Shown: piece after piece, positions 9,098 to 20,731 of the stretch
Layout of the letters: the number at the start of each line of letters is the position of its first letter
How positions within the stretch are numbered: the first letter of the stretch is position 1
NCBI GenBank assembly: GCA_037176705.1
Contig: CM073896.1
Coordinates: forward strand, 23,572,708 to 23,636,707
Direction of reading: 5' to 3'
DNA: 64,000 bases
From: Molossus alvarezi
Lineage: Eukaryota; Chordata; Mammalia; Chiroptera; Molossidae
The notes under the pieces: generated by a model
What the model was told of the DNA's origin: nothing
Databases searched by the model: none
The model's input: the letters and a program-made list of their open reading frames with translations, nothing else
Position numbers and translations under genes: made by a program

Positions 9098-11814
9098 AAT
9101 CATGTGAATCTGATTCTGGCCTCTACGTTCCTAACTTGGACTTGAACATCGAGGTCTGGTGCTCAGACAGGCCGGACTTTGGGGCCTTTGGCCATGGTAG
9201 GCTACAGGGCTCCCAGTGGTCTGGTCCCATTCCTGGGTCAGGGGCAGCCTTTCCAAGCAGCTGAACACCCACCACTTTTTATTAGAAGGGAGAGATAAAC
9301 CAAGATGCCCCTTTTGGCCTGGATATTTGAGCATCTGAAGGAATGATGACCAAGAGCCCGCTTTACCAGACGACCCCGTGTTGGAGCTGAGGGTCGTTGG
9401 GAGTGGTCTTGTCCTGAGGCTCAGCCTGTTGGAATGAAGTGAGATACAGCAGCCATAGCACCAACCAGCATGCACTGCGGGCGGTGGGTGCCTCCTGCTG
9501 CAATCCCCTTGCAAGGCCATTGCTTCCTGGTGTTCTGAGAAATAACACCCCTGTTTGTCATTCAAGCATGGAATAAATTTTAAAATAAAACAAAGGAATG
9601 GTAGATTGAGGCTCAAAACAATACCTGTAGTGTCAGTAAATGTTAAATTGGAGGATGTAACTTTGTGAGAGACCACATCCGATGGGAGTGAAACAGAACT
9701 GGGTAGATTTGCACACCGTCCCTAAGGAACTGAAGACTTCTCCCTGGAGGAACAGTACAGAATATTCCTGGCAGCCAGCCTGGGGTGCGGGGATAGGAGG
9801 AGGTGGGGAGAGGAAGGGGTTCTATTCTTGATGAAAAAGAAAATAAGCCAAGCAGAACGGAGGGCGCGGTGTGAAGGGCAGTCCCCACTCCGACGGTGAG
9901 AGTGAGAAGGGCAGTCAGGCTGCGGCCAGCCCAGCAGCTGCGGGCGCAACGCTGGAAGCAAAGGGAAGCGTTGGAGCTCCGGAAACCAAGGTCCCAACTA
10001 CTACTTAAGACCTTTCTTTAAATACATAACCATACTCTTTCTATGTGGAGAGTTTTCATATCTACGCAAATCAAAACGGTGCTCTGCTCTCCGTGAAGAG
10101 CCAAAGAAATTGTTGGGAAAACACTTGTTACATTTCTATTTTCCAAGGAAATTAAAGTTTCTGACCAGGCAAAGCCTCTGGACTTTTGGGGGTGCAGTAA
10201 ATACAAAGCCACTGCTGGTGCCTGGTGCGCTGCTTGAAGAAGGCCCCTCTGGCAGGTGTTCAAAGGGGTTGCAGCGACCAGAGGCAGGAGCAGAGAGCGG
10301 TCTGCTCAGACCATCAGAGATGCTCTCTGTGTACAGGGCTCTCGAATCCCTCAGGGGACCCTTGAATTGGCTAAAATCTCCCAGGCACAGCTTACAGGGC
10401 CAAATTTCAGAGACTATCCTGAGGCAAGCAGCAATTCAAAAATTCTACCTTCTTCAGCCGGCCCTATGGGACCTCTTTCAAATGTAGAATTTGCACCCTC
10501 CCCCTCCAGCTGAGGATAGGCTGCTGGGGAGAAAAATCCATCCTCAGAAGTGGACTGTTCTGGTCATCCTGCAGCCTGCTCCCGCCTCAGTACCCCTCCT
10601 TTCAGGGGTGCAGGATACCCCACCTTTCCCCCAATTCTCCCCTTCATAAACCACCTCAGATGGGTTTGACTTCATTCGAGTGCACATGGTGGTCAAGGGT
10701 CATTTGCACTTGGTACTTTGTGCTCTCCAGGTATGATGAAGGCTCTCTCCCTGTCAAAGAATTTGAGGCCCTGGGAAGCCAGGTAGAAAAAGTTTTCTGT
10801 AAAGGGCTTTCCAGAGCCTCAGACCTCACCCCAAGGACAGTGAGTGGCAGACCCCACCTCCAGCCTCCATGGCTCCCTGGCACCCACCACACCTGTTGCT
10901 TCCAGGCCAGTGGGCTGTATCCCCCAGAGGCTGTGCTTCTCGCTCCCACCCCAGGGCTGGAACCTGCCTCCCTAGAAACTCTCTCCCACCAGAGCTGCAA
11001 GACGGTCCTGCCCTTGGCTTTGATCTCCTCACAGTCTGTCAACGCAGGAGGACACCTGTGCCTGAACGAGTCAGCCTGTCTGCTGGAAGTGTGAGCTGGG
11101 ACCATGGGAAGTGAGCATTCTGCGTCCCTGCAGCCCCCGGGCCGGGCTGGTCACTCACTTATTCAATCAACAATGCTGGCAAAGCACTTAGCTAGGTGGG
11201 GGGAAAAATACGATATCTGCCTTTTGATACTAAAACTTTAGTATCAGGAAGGACTTTGGAGGCCATCTGCCCAAATTCTTACCTGTAACAGAAGCCACCT
11301 TTCCAATATGCCTGACAGGTGTCGGAATAGAGGCAGCCCATTTCCCCCATGGACAACTCCAGTCTGAGAAATTATTTTTCCACAGTGAACCCAAATCTGC
11401 CCGGATGTCGGTCTATTTCTAATGTCCGGAGACAGTGGCCTATTCTCCACAGAATGTCCTCCAAAGGTTCACATGATTCCTGCTCGACTGTTCCCACAGG
11501 CAGCCCCACTCCTGCTGGTGGACCCACTCATTCCTCATCAAGAACTATGCCTGGGCTCCTTCCTGTCCTGGCTGCAATGCTGGGACCTGCTGGGCGCCCG
11601 AGGAATGTGGTGACAGGTACAGACACTGTTCCGGAAGTGTGCTGCTCGGTCACCCCAGTGCACAGAGGGGCTCCTGCGGCCCCTGAGCTGCTACTGAGCT
11701 TCTGCCCCTGTGGCCCCAGGTGTCCTCCAGAGTCGTGCATGGCTGCAAGAGGCAGGGCTGCGCGCTGCATCGGACGGCAAGAACTCGGGGTGTAGGTGCA
11801 CAAGGGTTCCGATG
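9098..11814. other. Long stretch without a recognised gene or repeat
   Basis: The base composition is mixed, with GC-richer parts at 9.9-10.0 and 10.5-11.1 kb. Several open frames of 80-181 codons lie on both strands (for example 9131-9676 on -, 10656-11105 on -, 10660-11094 on +). They overlap each other in antisense, show no domain I know and have no supporting splice or start context. Old diverged repeats may be hidden here. Confidence 0.4.
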
Positions 11815-11985
11815 ACACCTCTGTCAGTTAGCAGCTGTGTGACCTTGAACAAGCTACAGAACCCTTCTAGTCCCAAATCATTGTGTGTAAAGTTGAGCTG
11901 ATAATGCTTTCCTCGTCGGGTTACTGTGAAAATCATGTGGGATGCTATCTGTAGAAAGCATTGCACAGATTAAGAGAACCATTAC
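11815..11985 (+). repeat. MIR SINE
   Basis: 'gttagcagctgtgtgacctt', then gaacaagctaca and 'gggttactgtgaaaatcatg' match the MIR core (tagctgtgtgaccttgggcaagt ... gggttgttgtgaggattaaat). It lies on the plus strand and is moderately diverged. Confidence 0.7.
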
Positions 11986-13314
11986 TGGGAGCTATTACCT
12001 CTGTAAGTACTACAGAGTGTCCAAAGGCCAGATTGGCCTGGGGCGGGGGGTGGGAATCTGTGTTGCTTTTATGGTTTGCTATTGGCCTCTTCCTTCCAGC
12101 ACAGTCCTAGCCATCTGGACATAAAGCTGTTCTCTCGGTTGCCCTTCTGGTGAGAAGGGAAAATGAACGTAATTCCCTTGGTGTGTTAGATTGATATCCT
12201 TGGGAGAGCTCAGTCCCTGCCAGGCACGGTCTGATTCTCAGCCAGTTAGGATGCTCTCTGTCTGTGCCAGGACCCCAGCTGAGCTCGCCTGCAGGACTGG
12301 GGGCAGACATGAAGAAGGACCAGCCCTCTTCAGTGCACCTCCCACTGCTCCACACCCTCATCCCCGTGGTCCCCACACGTCCTCCTGGCAGATGAGGCCA
12401 CATCATGGCCTGTCCCGCTGGGAGCGATGGAATTCCCCCTCCTCACCGTTACCCCCATCCCAGTCCACCGCCTCTGCCGCACATCACATATCAGAAAGGG
12501 GCGAGAAACGAGCTCCCAAAAGTGGTGGCAGTCACTGAGACACTGGGAAACATCACTGTCAGATGTCCCGAGTGACCCTGAGACCTCGAGCTCTCCCGAA
12601 TTCGGGGAAAGATGTAAAAAGGTCTGGACATACAGTATAAGGAACTCCTGCAAGTCCTTCTATCCATCTATCTGTCTGTCTGACTGCTCAGCCCAGGAGG
12701 AGACCGCTGTTCTGCACGTCAGCCCCTGGGGAGGAGGGAGGAGCTAGAAGAGATGTTGTCCGTGTCTTCAGGAGGATTCACCACTTTCCCTCTGGGGTCC
12801 TTCCCTCCAATCAGGACAGTATGGAGTGGAGTGACTTCCCATGTCCCTGGCAGGCAGCGATGCCTTGCACACTGGACTCTGGCGACATGGTACCAAATGT
12901 CTAATCCCTTTGGTTCCCCCTGCCTTCATTAGATCACACCTGGGTTATTAAGGAAAGGGGGCGTCTGTGCTCTGTCTCTACCTGAGACCTGCTGGCGTGG
13001 TCGTAATCCCATAGGGCTGGTCACCAGAGACGCAGGCTTTGTTCAGAAGTGACAGCCCTTCCTCCTGGTCACTTCTGCTGACCCTCCCCACCTGTTTTCT
13101 CACTCGCTTAAAACTTTAGTTTGGAGAGAAGGATAACATTTATTCATTCCGCTTGTGTTGGTTTCTTATGAGTGACTTATTTTGGAGGAAATTTTCATCC
13201 TTGGAGGAGTAATCTCCAAGTTTGCCTTCCTTCACCCTGGGACAAGCTCCAAGCTGCCCTTCCCCTTCATCGCCTGCCTCTCCATCCTTCTTCTCTGCCT
13301 CAGGTCAGGCCTCT
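11986..13314. other. Unique sequence with a short (CTAT/CTGT)n
   Basis: A small imperfect tetranucleotide repeat lies at about 12660-12685. Open frames of about 100 codons are present on both strands but resemble nothing known. No named repeat is seen. Confidence 0.4.
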
Positions 13315-13640
13315 GCTAAGCCCCTGCCCCTCCCAGTCAGCGGGCTGACACCGGAGTGGTCCGTTTGCACTCCCACGTGAGCCTGGGGCCTTCTCAGGGC
13401 GCACGAGGCCCTGCGCCCAGCGCCAGGAGTGCTCCGTTTCCTGAGTGCGCTGCCTTCTCCCTGCTGCCGTCCTGCTCCCGCAGTCCCCCTCGGAGTCTCC
13501 CACCGTGCGGGCAGCGCTCTCAGTCCTGCCCAATTAAAACCGCCTGGCCTTTGGCTTCCTTTCACTCCTGCAGGCTTCCTGGGGCTCTCGCCTCATCTGC
13601 AGCTCGCCTTCCCGCGAGGTGACTTACGGCTGACAGCTCA
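13315..13640. promoter_or_regulatory. CpG-rich stretch, possible small CpG island
   Basis: I count roughly 20 CpG dinucleotides in ~325 bp at about 65% GC, where the surrounding DNA is strongly CpG-poor. No TATA box or first exon can be pointed to. The open frames here (86-120 codons, both strands) are what GC-rich DNA gives by chance. It could be an orphan CpG island, an LTR piece or chance composition. Confidence 0.3.
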
Positions 13641-14940
13641 GGATGTGGGATCCAGCCACACGTGGCCCACGGAAGGTCCGGTCCTCTGCCCTGCATTCAC
13701 TCTGGCCTCCTGCCTACCCTTGATCTTGGTCCTATCTGTGATTGTCTCTATCAGAAGAACAAATGGGGGCAAGGCTAAATATAAAAAATAACAATAATAA
13801 AAAAGAAGAAGAAGAAAGAAAAAGAAGTTTCCCTTAACGGAGACCAGGTCCCATTTCTGAAATGTTTCCTGCTTGAAGACAGCAGACATCAGCCAGGGCC
13901 CAGGAACCCCAGGCACTGGGGGCTCAGATGGAGAGGGACAGTCTGCAGAACTATGAGCCAGGCCTCTGGGCCCACAGCCTTGTCACCACCAGCCAGGGAG
14001 GCTGTTATTTCTAATTCCACTTCCCCTGAGCCTGAGTGGTTCGCGTTTGATGCCCCGGCAGGGTAACTCGTGGCCCCTCCCCCGCAATCACCACACTGCC
14101 CACCCCTCCCCCGCCCATCTCCCCAGGGCACTGCCTTTCCTGCCTCCATCGTGCTTCACCTGAAAGAACACAGATCTCCACAATCTCATTCTGTCCACAG
14201 CCCTGGTGGCATCATGTCCCGGTGCAGCAGGCCTCTGCCAGTCTCCCTAAGCCACAGTTTTAACCAAAGAGACAACGGGAGAGGCCACCCCGGCTGGTGG
14301 TGTCAGGCTGGTGCCAAGGCCTGGCACGGGCAGCAGCCACTGGGCTGGGAGCTAGGCACTGGCTTGCCTGAGAGACAAGACAGCAAGAGAAAGGGCTTTT
14401 TACGGTTTATGTTCTTTCTTTTCTTTCTTACTCAACTTCTTTTTCAAAGTGAAGGTCTTATACCAGATAAACTTTAACCCCCCACCCCAATCTGTTCCTT
14501 AATAGGCACACACAGTGAAACACACACAGGGGAGGAGTCCACTCAAATGAGTGTGCACGTATGTGTGTGTGGCTGTGCGCAGGTGGGACCTCGGACACGG
14601 GGGCCAGAGGAGCACCCCTCAGATGTCAGGCCCCAGGTTCTCAGTAGGTCTGTGCTGCCTCATGCATGTTTTGTGCCCTCAGGAAATGTGGTCATCACAA
14701 CAACCACATCCCCACCCCATCCCATCCCCGCCCCATGCTTCCCTCTCCCCCCCTGACCTGATGGGCCCGCGTTCCTACCAAATCCCTCCTCCTGAACAGA
14801 GGAACTCAGTCCATCCCCCTTACACCTGTTTGAAGGTAGCCAGTGGGACCTCCAGAGAAGCTTCTCTCACTCTGTCTCCTTCCAGCTGCCTCCACTTTGA
14901 TAGTTTCCGGCTGTCCTGGGAACTAGTTTTTCTTAAATAG
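13641..14940. other. Unique sequence with a purine-rich microsatellite
   Basis: An AAT/GAA-rich purine tract lies at 13784-13828. The stretch 14.0-14.9 kb is C-rich, with short GTGT and CCCCATCC motifs. Nothing else is recognised. Confidence 0.4.
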
Positions 14941-16402
14941 GGGCTTCTGGTCAAGATGGCAGCATGTGTAACTGCGGTCTCGCCTCCTCCCACAACCACA
15001 TCAAAGTTACAACTGAACTACAGAACAACCATCCTTCAGAACCGCCTGACATCGAGCTGAATGGAAGTCCTACAGCTACGGAAATAAAGAAGCAGCCACA
15101 CCGAGTCTGGTAGGAGGGGCGGAGGTGGACAGGCTGGTCCCACACCCACATGTGGCGGATAAAAATCAGGAAGACACTTCGGCTGGGAAGGTCCTCCCTA
15201 AGGAGTTAGGGGTCCCCGTCCCACACCAAGCACCCCGCTCAGGGTTCCAGTGCCAGGAAGAGAAGTTCCCATAGATTCTGGCTGTAAAAACCAGCAGGAA
15301 CTGAGGCTGAGGGAGGCTGAGGCTTCTGGATCCCCAGGCAGTTCCTCTTAAAGGGCCCGCACATGGACTTACTAGGAATTGCTCCCTCTAAATTCAGAGG
15401 GGAGGCAGCTTGAGTGGCAACAGAAATATACAGAGAGAAACTGAGCTGTCTGGCATCTGAACAAGGGCTAGAGAGGCAGCTTTCTCTCAGACAGACGTGC
15501 TGGCAGAGGCTGATGTTCCTTTGGTGAGCCCTTCCCTGGGGTGGCAGACGGCAGCCAGATCTGGGATGTCAGCAACCTGGCTCACACTATTTGCCCTGCC
15601 CTGGTGATTTCCTGAGGGCCCACCCCACTCCCAACCCACCCCACCTAACTTTGAGGCCCATCCAAGCTGTTCCCAATGGCTTTACCATAGGATTGGCCTG
15701 TCTTGGATCCTGCTTCATATTTTCCTAAAATCTCTCAAACAAACAGCATCTGGTCTCAGCAAGCCCCATACCTCTCATTAAGTGGCCCCAGGCCTGGTAC
15801 TAGAAGCAGCCAGCTTTGGTTCACAACTTGGCTTTTCCTGGACACCTCCAAGCCCAGCACAAGAAGCAGCCATCTGCAGATCACTTTGTAGCTTATGCCA
15901 GTGGCTCCGGGTAGAACACAGGCAGTGGCTGACCTTGCCCCAGAGCCAGCACATCCAGTCAACAGCTTCAGACCACATTGAAGCACCACCACCCAACCAC
16001 CTCCACAAGTGACACACTCAGGTAGCAGACTCACTGGGTACCAGAGCCCTGCTGAAGTAAGTCTTGTTCTGTGTAGTGGGCCCCTACACAGCTGATCTTC
16101 CAAGATAGTCAGAGGCCAGTGGTCAGTGGGCCCAGCCAGTCCTTGCAGCTGATCAGCCTGAGTAAATCCCTCCCATTGACATGCCAATAGCAATCAAGAC
16201 TGAATTACAACAGAAGGGTATAAAGTCCACACTAGGGGTGCACCTCAAGGGCCCAGCTGGGTGATGATGAAGGCTGTGCCACTGGACCCTACAGGACACC
16301 TAAAACAATAGGCCACCCTATGAAGCCTGGGAGACATAGCAACTCTACCTAATACATAGGAACAATCACAGGGAAGCAGCCAAAATAAGGAGAGAAAGAA
16401 AC

Positions 16403-17173
16403 ATGTCCCAAATGAAAGAAAAGAACAAAACTTTAGGAAAAGAACGAAACAAAATGGAGATAAGCAATCAATCACGTATAGAGTTCAAAACACAGGTTAT
16501 AAGGTTGCTCAAGGAACTTGGTGAGACCTGCAAGGAACGTATGGAGACCTCCAAGGAACTTAGTGAGAACATTAGTAACATAAAAAGGACCATCAGAAAT
16601 AAGGGATGCATTAACTAAAATAAAGAATAATTTACAGGAAGTCAATAGTAGAGTAGGTAAATCCAAGAAGCAAACTATCAATTTGGAATATAAGGAAGTA
16701 AAAAATACCCAATCAGAAAAGCAAAATGAAAATAGAATTTTAAAAAATTAGGATAGTGTAAGGAGCCTCTGGGACAACTTCAAGCATGCCAACATTCACA
16801 TCATAGGGGTGCCAAAAGGAGAAGAGAGAGAGCAGAAAATTGAAAACCTATTTGAAAAAAATAACTTAACTTGGTGAAGGAAACAGACATACAAGTCCAG
16901 GAAGCACAGAGAGTCTCAAACAAGATGCAACCAAAGAGGTCCACACCAAGACACATCATCATCAAACTGCCAAAGGTTAAAGACAAAGAGAGAATCTTAA
17001 AAGCAGCAAGAGAAAAGCAGTCTGTAACCTACAAAGGAACTCCCATAAGACTGTCAACTGATTTCTCAAAAGAAACTTTACAGGCCAGAAAAAAGTGGCA
17101 AGAGATGTTCAAGGTGATGAAAAGCAATGAATCTACAACCAAGATTACTCTATCCTGCAAAGCTATCATTTAG
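16403..17173 (+). pseudogene. HAL1/L1 ORF1 remnant
   Basis: The start context gives MSQMKEKNK, matching the start of the second HAL1 copy (MSQIKEQNK). The N-terminal coiled-coil part reads to about 16618 and is then broken by frameshifts and stops. The RNA-binding C-terminal part is open from 16871 (VKETDIQVQEAQRV, then TPRHIIIKLPKVKDKERIL, then TLQARKKWQEMFKVMK). ORF1p is a trimeric nucleic-acid chaperone. This copy cannot make it. Confidence 0.88.
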
Positions 17174-17223
17174 AATCAGTGGACATATCAAGAGTTTTGA
17201 TAGATAAGTAAAAGCTCCAGTAT

Positions 17224-17455
17224 TACAGTAGGCCCTCATTTATTACAGTTAATCAGTTCCAAATTCTACTATGATAAATGAATTTCTGCAAAGTAGGATT
17301 CTTTATTTATATACAGTTGTCCCTTACCACTTCATGTTTCAACTTTTGTGGCTTCACTCTATCACGGTTTTTCCAAATATTATACTATATTTGAAAAAAC
17401 CGTGATAGAGTGAACCCATGAAAGTCAAAGCACAAAGTGACGAGGAACAACTGTA
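17224..17455 (+). mobile_element. TA-flanked palindromic MITE, Tigger/pogo-like (copy 1)
   Basis: The element begins TACAGTAGGCCCTCATTTAT and ends GAGGAACAACTGTA. The right part (17312-17455) is a near-perfect hairpin: 'tacagttgtcccttaccact' pairs with the end, and 'cactctatcacggttttt' pairs with 'aaaaaaccgtgatagagtg'. No transposase is encoded. TA at both ends and the CAGTnGNCCCT ends resemble Tc1/mariner (Tigger/pogo) non-autonomous elements. It sits inside the HAL1 at its ORF1/3'UTR junction. A second copy lies at 29686-29892. Confidence 0.75.
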
Positions 17456-17479
17456 TATGAAATGTTAAAGGGTTTTCTT

Positions 17480-17933
17480 TTTTTTTCCAAATCTTTATTG
17501 TTGGATGTAAAATGTATTACAGATGTTCCACATTTTTCCCCCATTGACCCCCTCCTCCCCACTCCCGCCCCCCTCCCACCTTTTCCCACACTATTGTCTG
17601 TGTCCATTGGTTATGCATATAAGTTCTTTGGTTTATTTCTTCCCACCCCCCAACCCCCTTCCCTTTGAGGTTTGTCAGTCTAGCAATGAATTTGTGCTTC
17701 TTAATCCCTTCACCTTTTTCACCCATTCCCCCAACTCCCTTCCCAACTGGCAACCAACAAAATGTTCTCTGTATCTCTGAGAATGTTTCTGTTCTTCCTG
17801 TTCATTTTGTTTGTAGATTCCATTGTTGATAGATATGTATTCATTGCCATTTTGTTTGTTCATACATTTTATCTTTTTCTTCAAAAAGACCCTTCATCAT
17901 TTCATATAATAACGGTTTGGTAGTGATGAACTC
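17480..17933 (-). mobile_element. Antisense HAL1 3' end nested in a HAL1
   Basis: This is a 5'-truncated HAL1 3'UTR on the minus strand, ending in a T-rich (poly(A) on -) stretch at 17480-17487. A perfect 14-bp TSD (taaagggttttctt at 17466-17479 and 17934-17947) flanks it, which shows target-primed reverse transcription. Because it landed head-to-head with the host copy's own 3'UTR, the two form an inverted repeat of about 400 bp per arm (17480-17933 against 17948-18350). Confidence 0.9.
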
Positions 17934-18365
17934 TAAAGGGTTTTCTTGAAGGAGAAGAACAAAAATATGAACAATAAAATGGCAATTAATACATATCTAT
18001 CAACAATTGAATCTACAAACAAAATGAGCAAGCAGAACAGAAACAGACTCATAGATACAGAGAACTTTTTGTTGCTTGCCAGATGGACAGGGACTGGTGG
18101 GATGGATGAAAAAGATAAAGGAATTAAGAAGTACAAATTGGTTGTTAGACTGATGAACCTCAAAGGGAAGCGGGGAGAGAGGGCGGGATGAGATAAACCA
18201 AAGAACTTCTGTGCAAATATGCATAACCGATGGACACCAACAACAGTGTGGGGAAGGCAGGAGGGGGGCAGGATAAGGGAGGAGAGGGGTCAATGGGAAA
18301 AAAGGGGGGGACATCTGTAATACATTCAACAATAAAGATGAGTTATAAAAATAAAGTTCCTTAAG

Positions 18366-18792
18366 TTTTAGTCTTGCCCCTGAGGTGGCTTATTCTTTTA
18401 GCTCTGTGATTATAGCTGACTATGCCCCCCCACTAACTGGGATAACAAGGTTTATAAAATCTCTAGAAGAATCCCCACTTGTATCAGCCAGTGATAATGT
18501 TCTGTCTCAGTTCATTCTGAAGAACATTCAAAGCCAAACCCTCCAACCTCATCCAGGATACTGTCCTTGGATAAAGTGGACATCCAGCAGAGCTGGTATC
18601 TTCAATGGCATCTCCAAGGACATTAGCAATTTTTCCCACTGGAAAACTGCTCCATGACCCACGTTCAGTACCTTTTTACCGCAACTACATTTAAACACAA
18701 ACATATTCTTGGCTTTCCAAGAGATTTTATTTTTAACTCTGGTATTCCACCAGTAACTCACCTCAGCCTCCTGCAAAAAAAAAAAAAAAAAA
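18366..18792 (+). mobile_element. Unidentified retrocopy-like insert ending in A18
   Basis: About 410 bp of sequence that matches no repeat I know ends in 18 A residues (18775-18792). It is flanked by aagttccttaag (18354-18365) and gagttcctgaag (18793-18804), a likely 12-bp TSD with two mismatches. A 90-codon open frame (18385-18657, MAYSFSSVIIADYAPP...) shows no recognised domain. No AATAAA is visible near the A-run. It could be a retrocopy of a non-coding RNA or an untranslated region. Confidence 0.4.
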
Positions 18793-18804
18793 GAGTTCCT
18801 GAAG

Positions 18805-19029
18805 AGAATAAACAAAATCTCAGTGAGGTTTGCCCTGGTCAAGTAATAAAATCACTAAAAGCCATTATTCTCATATTCAATCTTCATTTCTCCTAGACAT
18901 TGTCAAAAACATATTCTCTAATTGTACAGACATTATGGCAAAGAGCATTCAAAAGATAAAAAAGAAAATTGCCTGCTTCCCCATCACTCTCACAAAGCTT
19001 GTTTTCATTTTTCTAATCCTTGCCTATAC
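18805..19029. other. AT-rich sequence, nothing recognised
   Basis: It leads into an old LINE remnant. No coding sign is seen. Confidence 0.35.
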
Positions 19030-19430
19030 ATGAAAATAAATGATACACAGTTGGATGTAACTTTGATACATTGTGTGTACATTTTCTTTCATTTTATGCT
19101 ACAAACATTTTACCACTATTGTTACAAAGTTTTCAATTATAACTCCTAACAGTTACAGAACAGTCCATTGATTTGATGAGCTTAACTTATTTCATGCTTT
19201 TCCAATATTGGACTTGGCAATTTTCAGATTTTCTCCAAAACAGACAATGCTGCAATGAATATCATGGTGCGTAAAGCTTTGTCCTGTATCAGATTATTTC
19301 TCTAAGAGCAATTCCTGGCAGGGAAATCGCTGCTTCAAAGCATAAACCTTTTATGGCTTTTAAAATATTTTGTCCTATCTCTTCCCAACAAGGCAATATT
19401 CTTGTCCCCCATCATTGCAACTTATAAGCA
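19030..19430 (-). repeat. Old L1 remnant (ORF2 3' region)
   Basis: Read on +, 'cagacaatgctgcaatgaat', then 'tctaagagcaattcctggca' and 'aatcgctgcttcaaagcata' correspond to the reverse complement of the C-terminal part of ancient L1 ORF2. Divergence is high and no frame is open. Confidence 0.5.
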
Positions 19431-20010
19431 CAGAGCTAGGGGAATGCCTATGTGTGAACTCTTGTAACAGCATTTACAGAAAAATTTTCTCCAAAATACT
19501 AACCAAAGATCCAAACTCAAACTCTGTAACAAGGCAGTTTCACCCAATTTCTCTCAGTTTCCTTCTACCCGTGTCGATTCCAGACAAGGTTCTTCTAACA
19601 TTACACTTCAAGGCTCACTGTATACTCTCCGTCAGTCCGTGCCCCAGCATCAGGAAGGCAGCTCCAGCGCTCCTGCTGCGGGGGGATGACTGGCCGGCAC
19701 TCTGAGTGTACTTTCTGGGTCTGGACCCTTTTTGTCCTGTCTTTCCATTCTTCCAGTGCTTACTTCCCATGAGCATTAGTAGACTCTGCTCCTTCTTGGT
19801 CCAGCTCAACTTTCTCTCTTCAACTGCCTTGTCTCCTCCATACCTCCCAGGCCTCTGGTGTCCTAAAATGGAACCTCTCTGTTTTTAACTTCTCTAGCTT
19901 CTTCATGTCCAAATGCTTCTCCCATCACCCTTGTTTCATAGTTTAACACACAGGAGGAGAAAGGAGCTTTTTACAAAGGAAACAGGAAAATATTATTCAA
20001 ACTCTCACTA
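19431..20010. other. Unique sequence, nothing recognised
   Basis: Open frames of about 60-110 codons exist on both strands but show no familiar motif. Composition is ordinary. Confidence 0.35.
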
Positions 20011-20026
20011 AAAGCATAAAGCAGGA

Positions 20027-20299
20027 GCCCTGGCTGATTTAGCTCAGCGGTTAGTGTCCGACTAGGGACTGAAGGGTGTCAGATTCAATTCCAGTCAAGA
20101 GAGGGACATACCTAGGTTGCAGATTTGATCCCCAGCCCCAGTCAGGGTTTTCTGGGAGGCAACCAATTGATTTGTATCACTCATATCAATGTTTCTGTCT
20201 GTCTCTCTCTGTCTCTCTTTCTCTCCCCCTCTCCCTTCTATTCTCTCTAAAAATCAATGGAAAAATATCCTTGGATGAGAATTAACCAAAAAAAAAAAA
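20027..20299 (+). mobile_element. Ves SINE
   Basis: This is a full-length Ves: head 'ccctggctgatttagctcag', A box, a duplicated-looking 'cagattcaattccagtcaag' B-box region, ACCAATTGATTTG middle, CT-rich stretch, tail 'atggaaaaatatccttggat', then A15. A perfect 16-bp TSD (aaagcataaagcagga at 20011-20026 and 20300-20315) flanks it. Confidence 0.96.
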
Positions 20300-20315
20300 A
20301 AAGCATAAAGCAGGA

Positions 20316-20723
20316 AAAGTCTGACAGAAACAATAACAACAATAAGGCTAATATCCTTCCTAGCCCCCAGCCAAGAAAACAAAATGAGTTTCCTTCCTTG
20401 AGCAGAACTGAGAAGTTTGAAGATCGGTTTAATACACGTAGGTTCACATGCAGCTGAGGCCGGCAACGCACGCCAGATGCCAAACAGTCCAGAAACTGGC
20501 AGAAAACATAAAGGTCACCTCAACTGAGATTCTTCACACATATTTTACCATAATATCCTAGTCGATGGACACTCACAAAGTCAGAAGCGTGGCGGCATGG
20601 AAGAAGAGGTTTGGCAGCCCCAGCCACAAGTCAGTGCTTAAGCAGTACTCAAGGTGAGGCAAAAGTCAAAGTATACTTCTAGATGATTCCATACCTGAAC
20701 AACACAGCCCCTAACCCTCAACA
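20316..20723. other. Unique sequence, nothing recognised
   Basis: I see no repeat or coding signature. Confidence 0.35.
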
Positions 20724-20731
20724 CTCTGGAC

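Larger units (their letters stand above)
14941..18352 (+). mobile_element. HAL1-like LINE (ORF1-only), with two nested insertions
   Basis: The element starts with an L1-type 5'UTR ('cttctggtcaagatggcagc'). It continues with about 1.45 kb of UTR and an ORF1 remnant (16403-17173), then passes straight to a 3'UTR ('acatatctatcaacaattga', then 'agactcatagatacagagaa') and an end 'acatctgtaatacattcaac' with A-rich tail. ORF2 is absent: only a few dozen bases separate ORF1 from the 3'UTR once the MITE (17224-17455) and the antisense insert (17480-17933) are removed. That is the plan of HAL1, an ORF1-only relative of L1 that is mobilised in trans. Without inserts it is about 2.7 kb. A second copy lies at 26.9-29.5 kb in the opposite orientation. 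Confidence 0.85.

Noticed and set aside
9131..9676. 181-codon open frame on the minus strand
   Set aside because: No recognisable domain, no good start context, and overlapping frames on the same strand. No splice or poly(A) evidence.
10656..11105. 149-codon minus-strand and 144-codon plus-strand frames in antisense to each other
   Set aside because: Mirror-image open frames in GC-rich DNA are typical chance frames. Neither protein looks like a known family.
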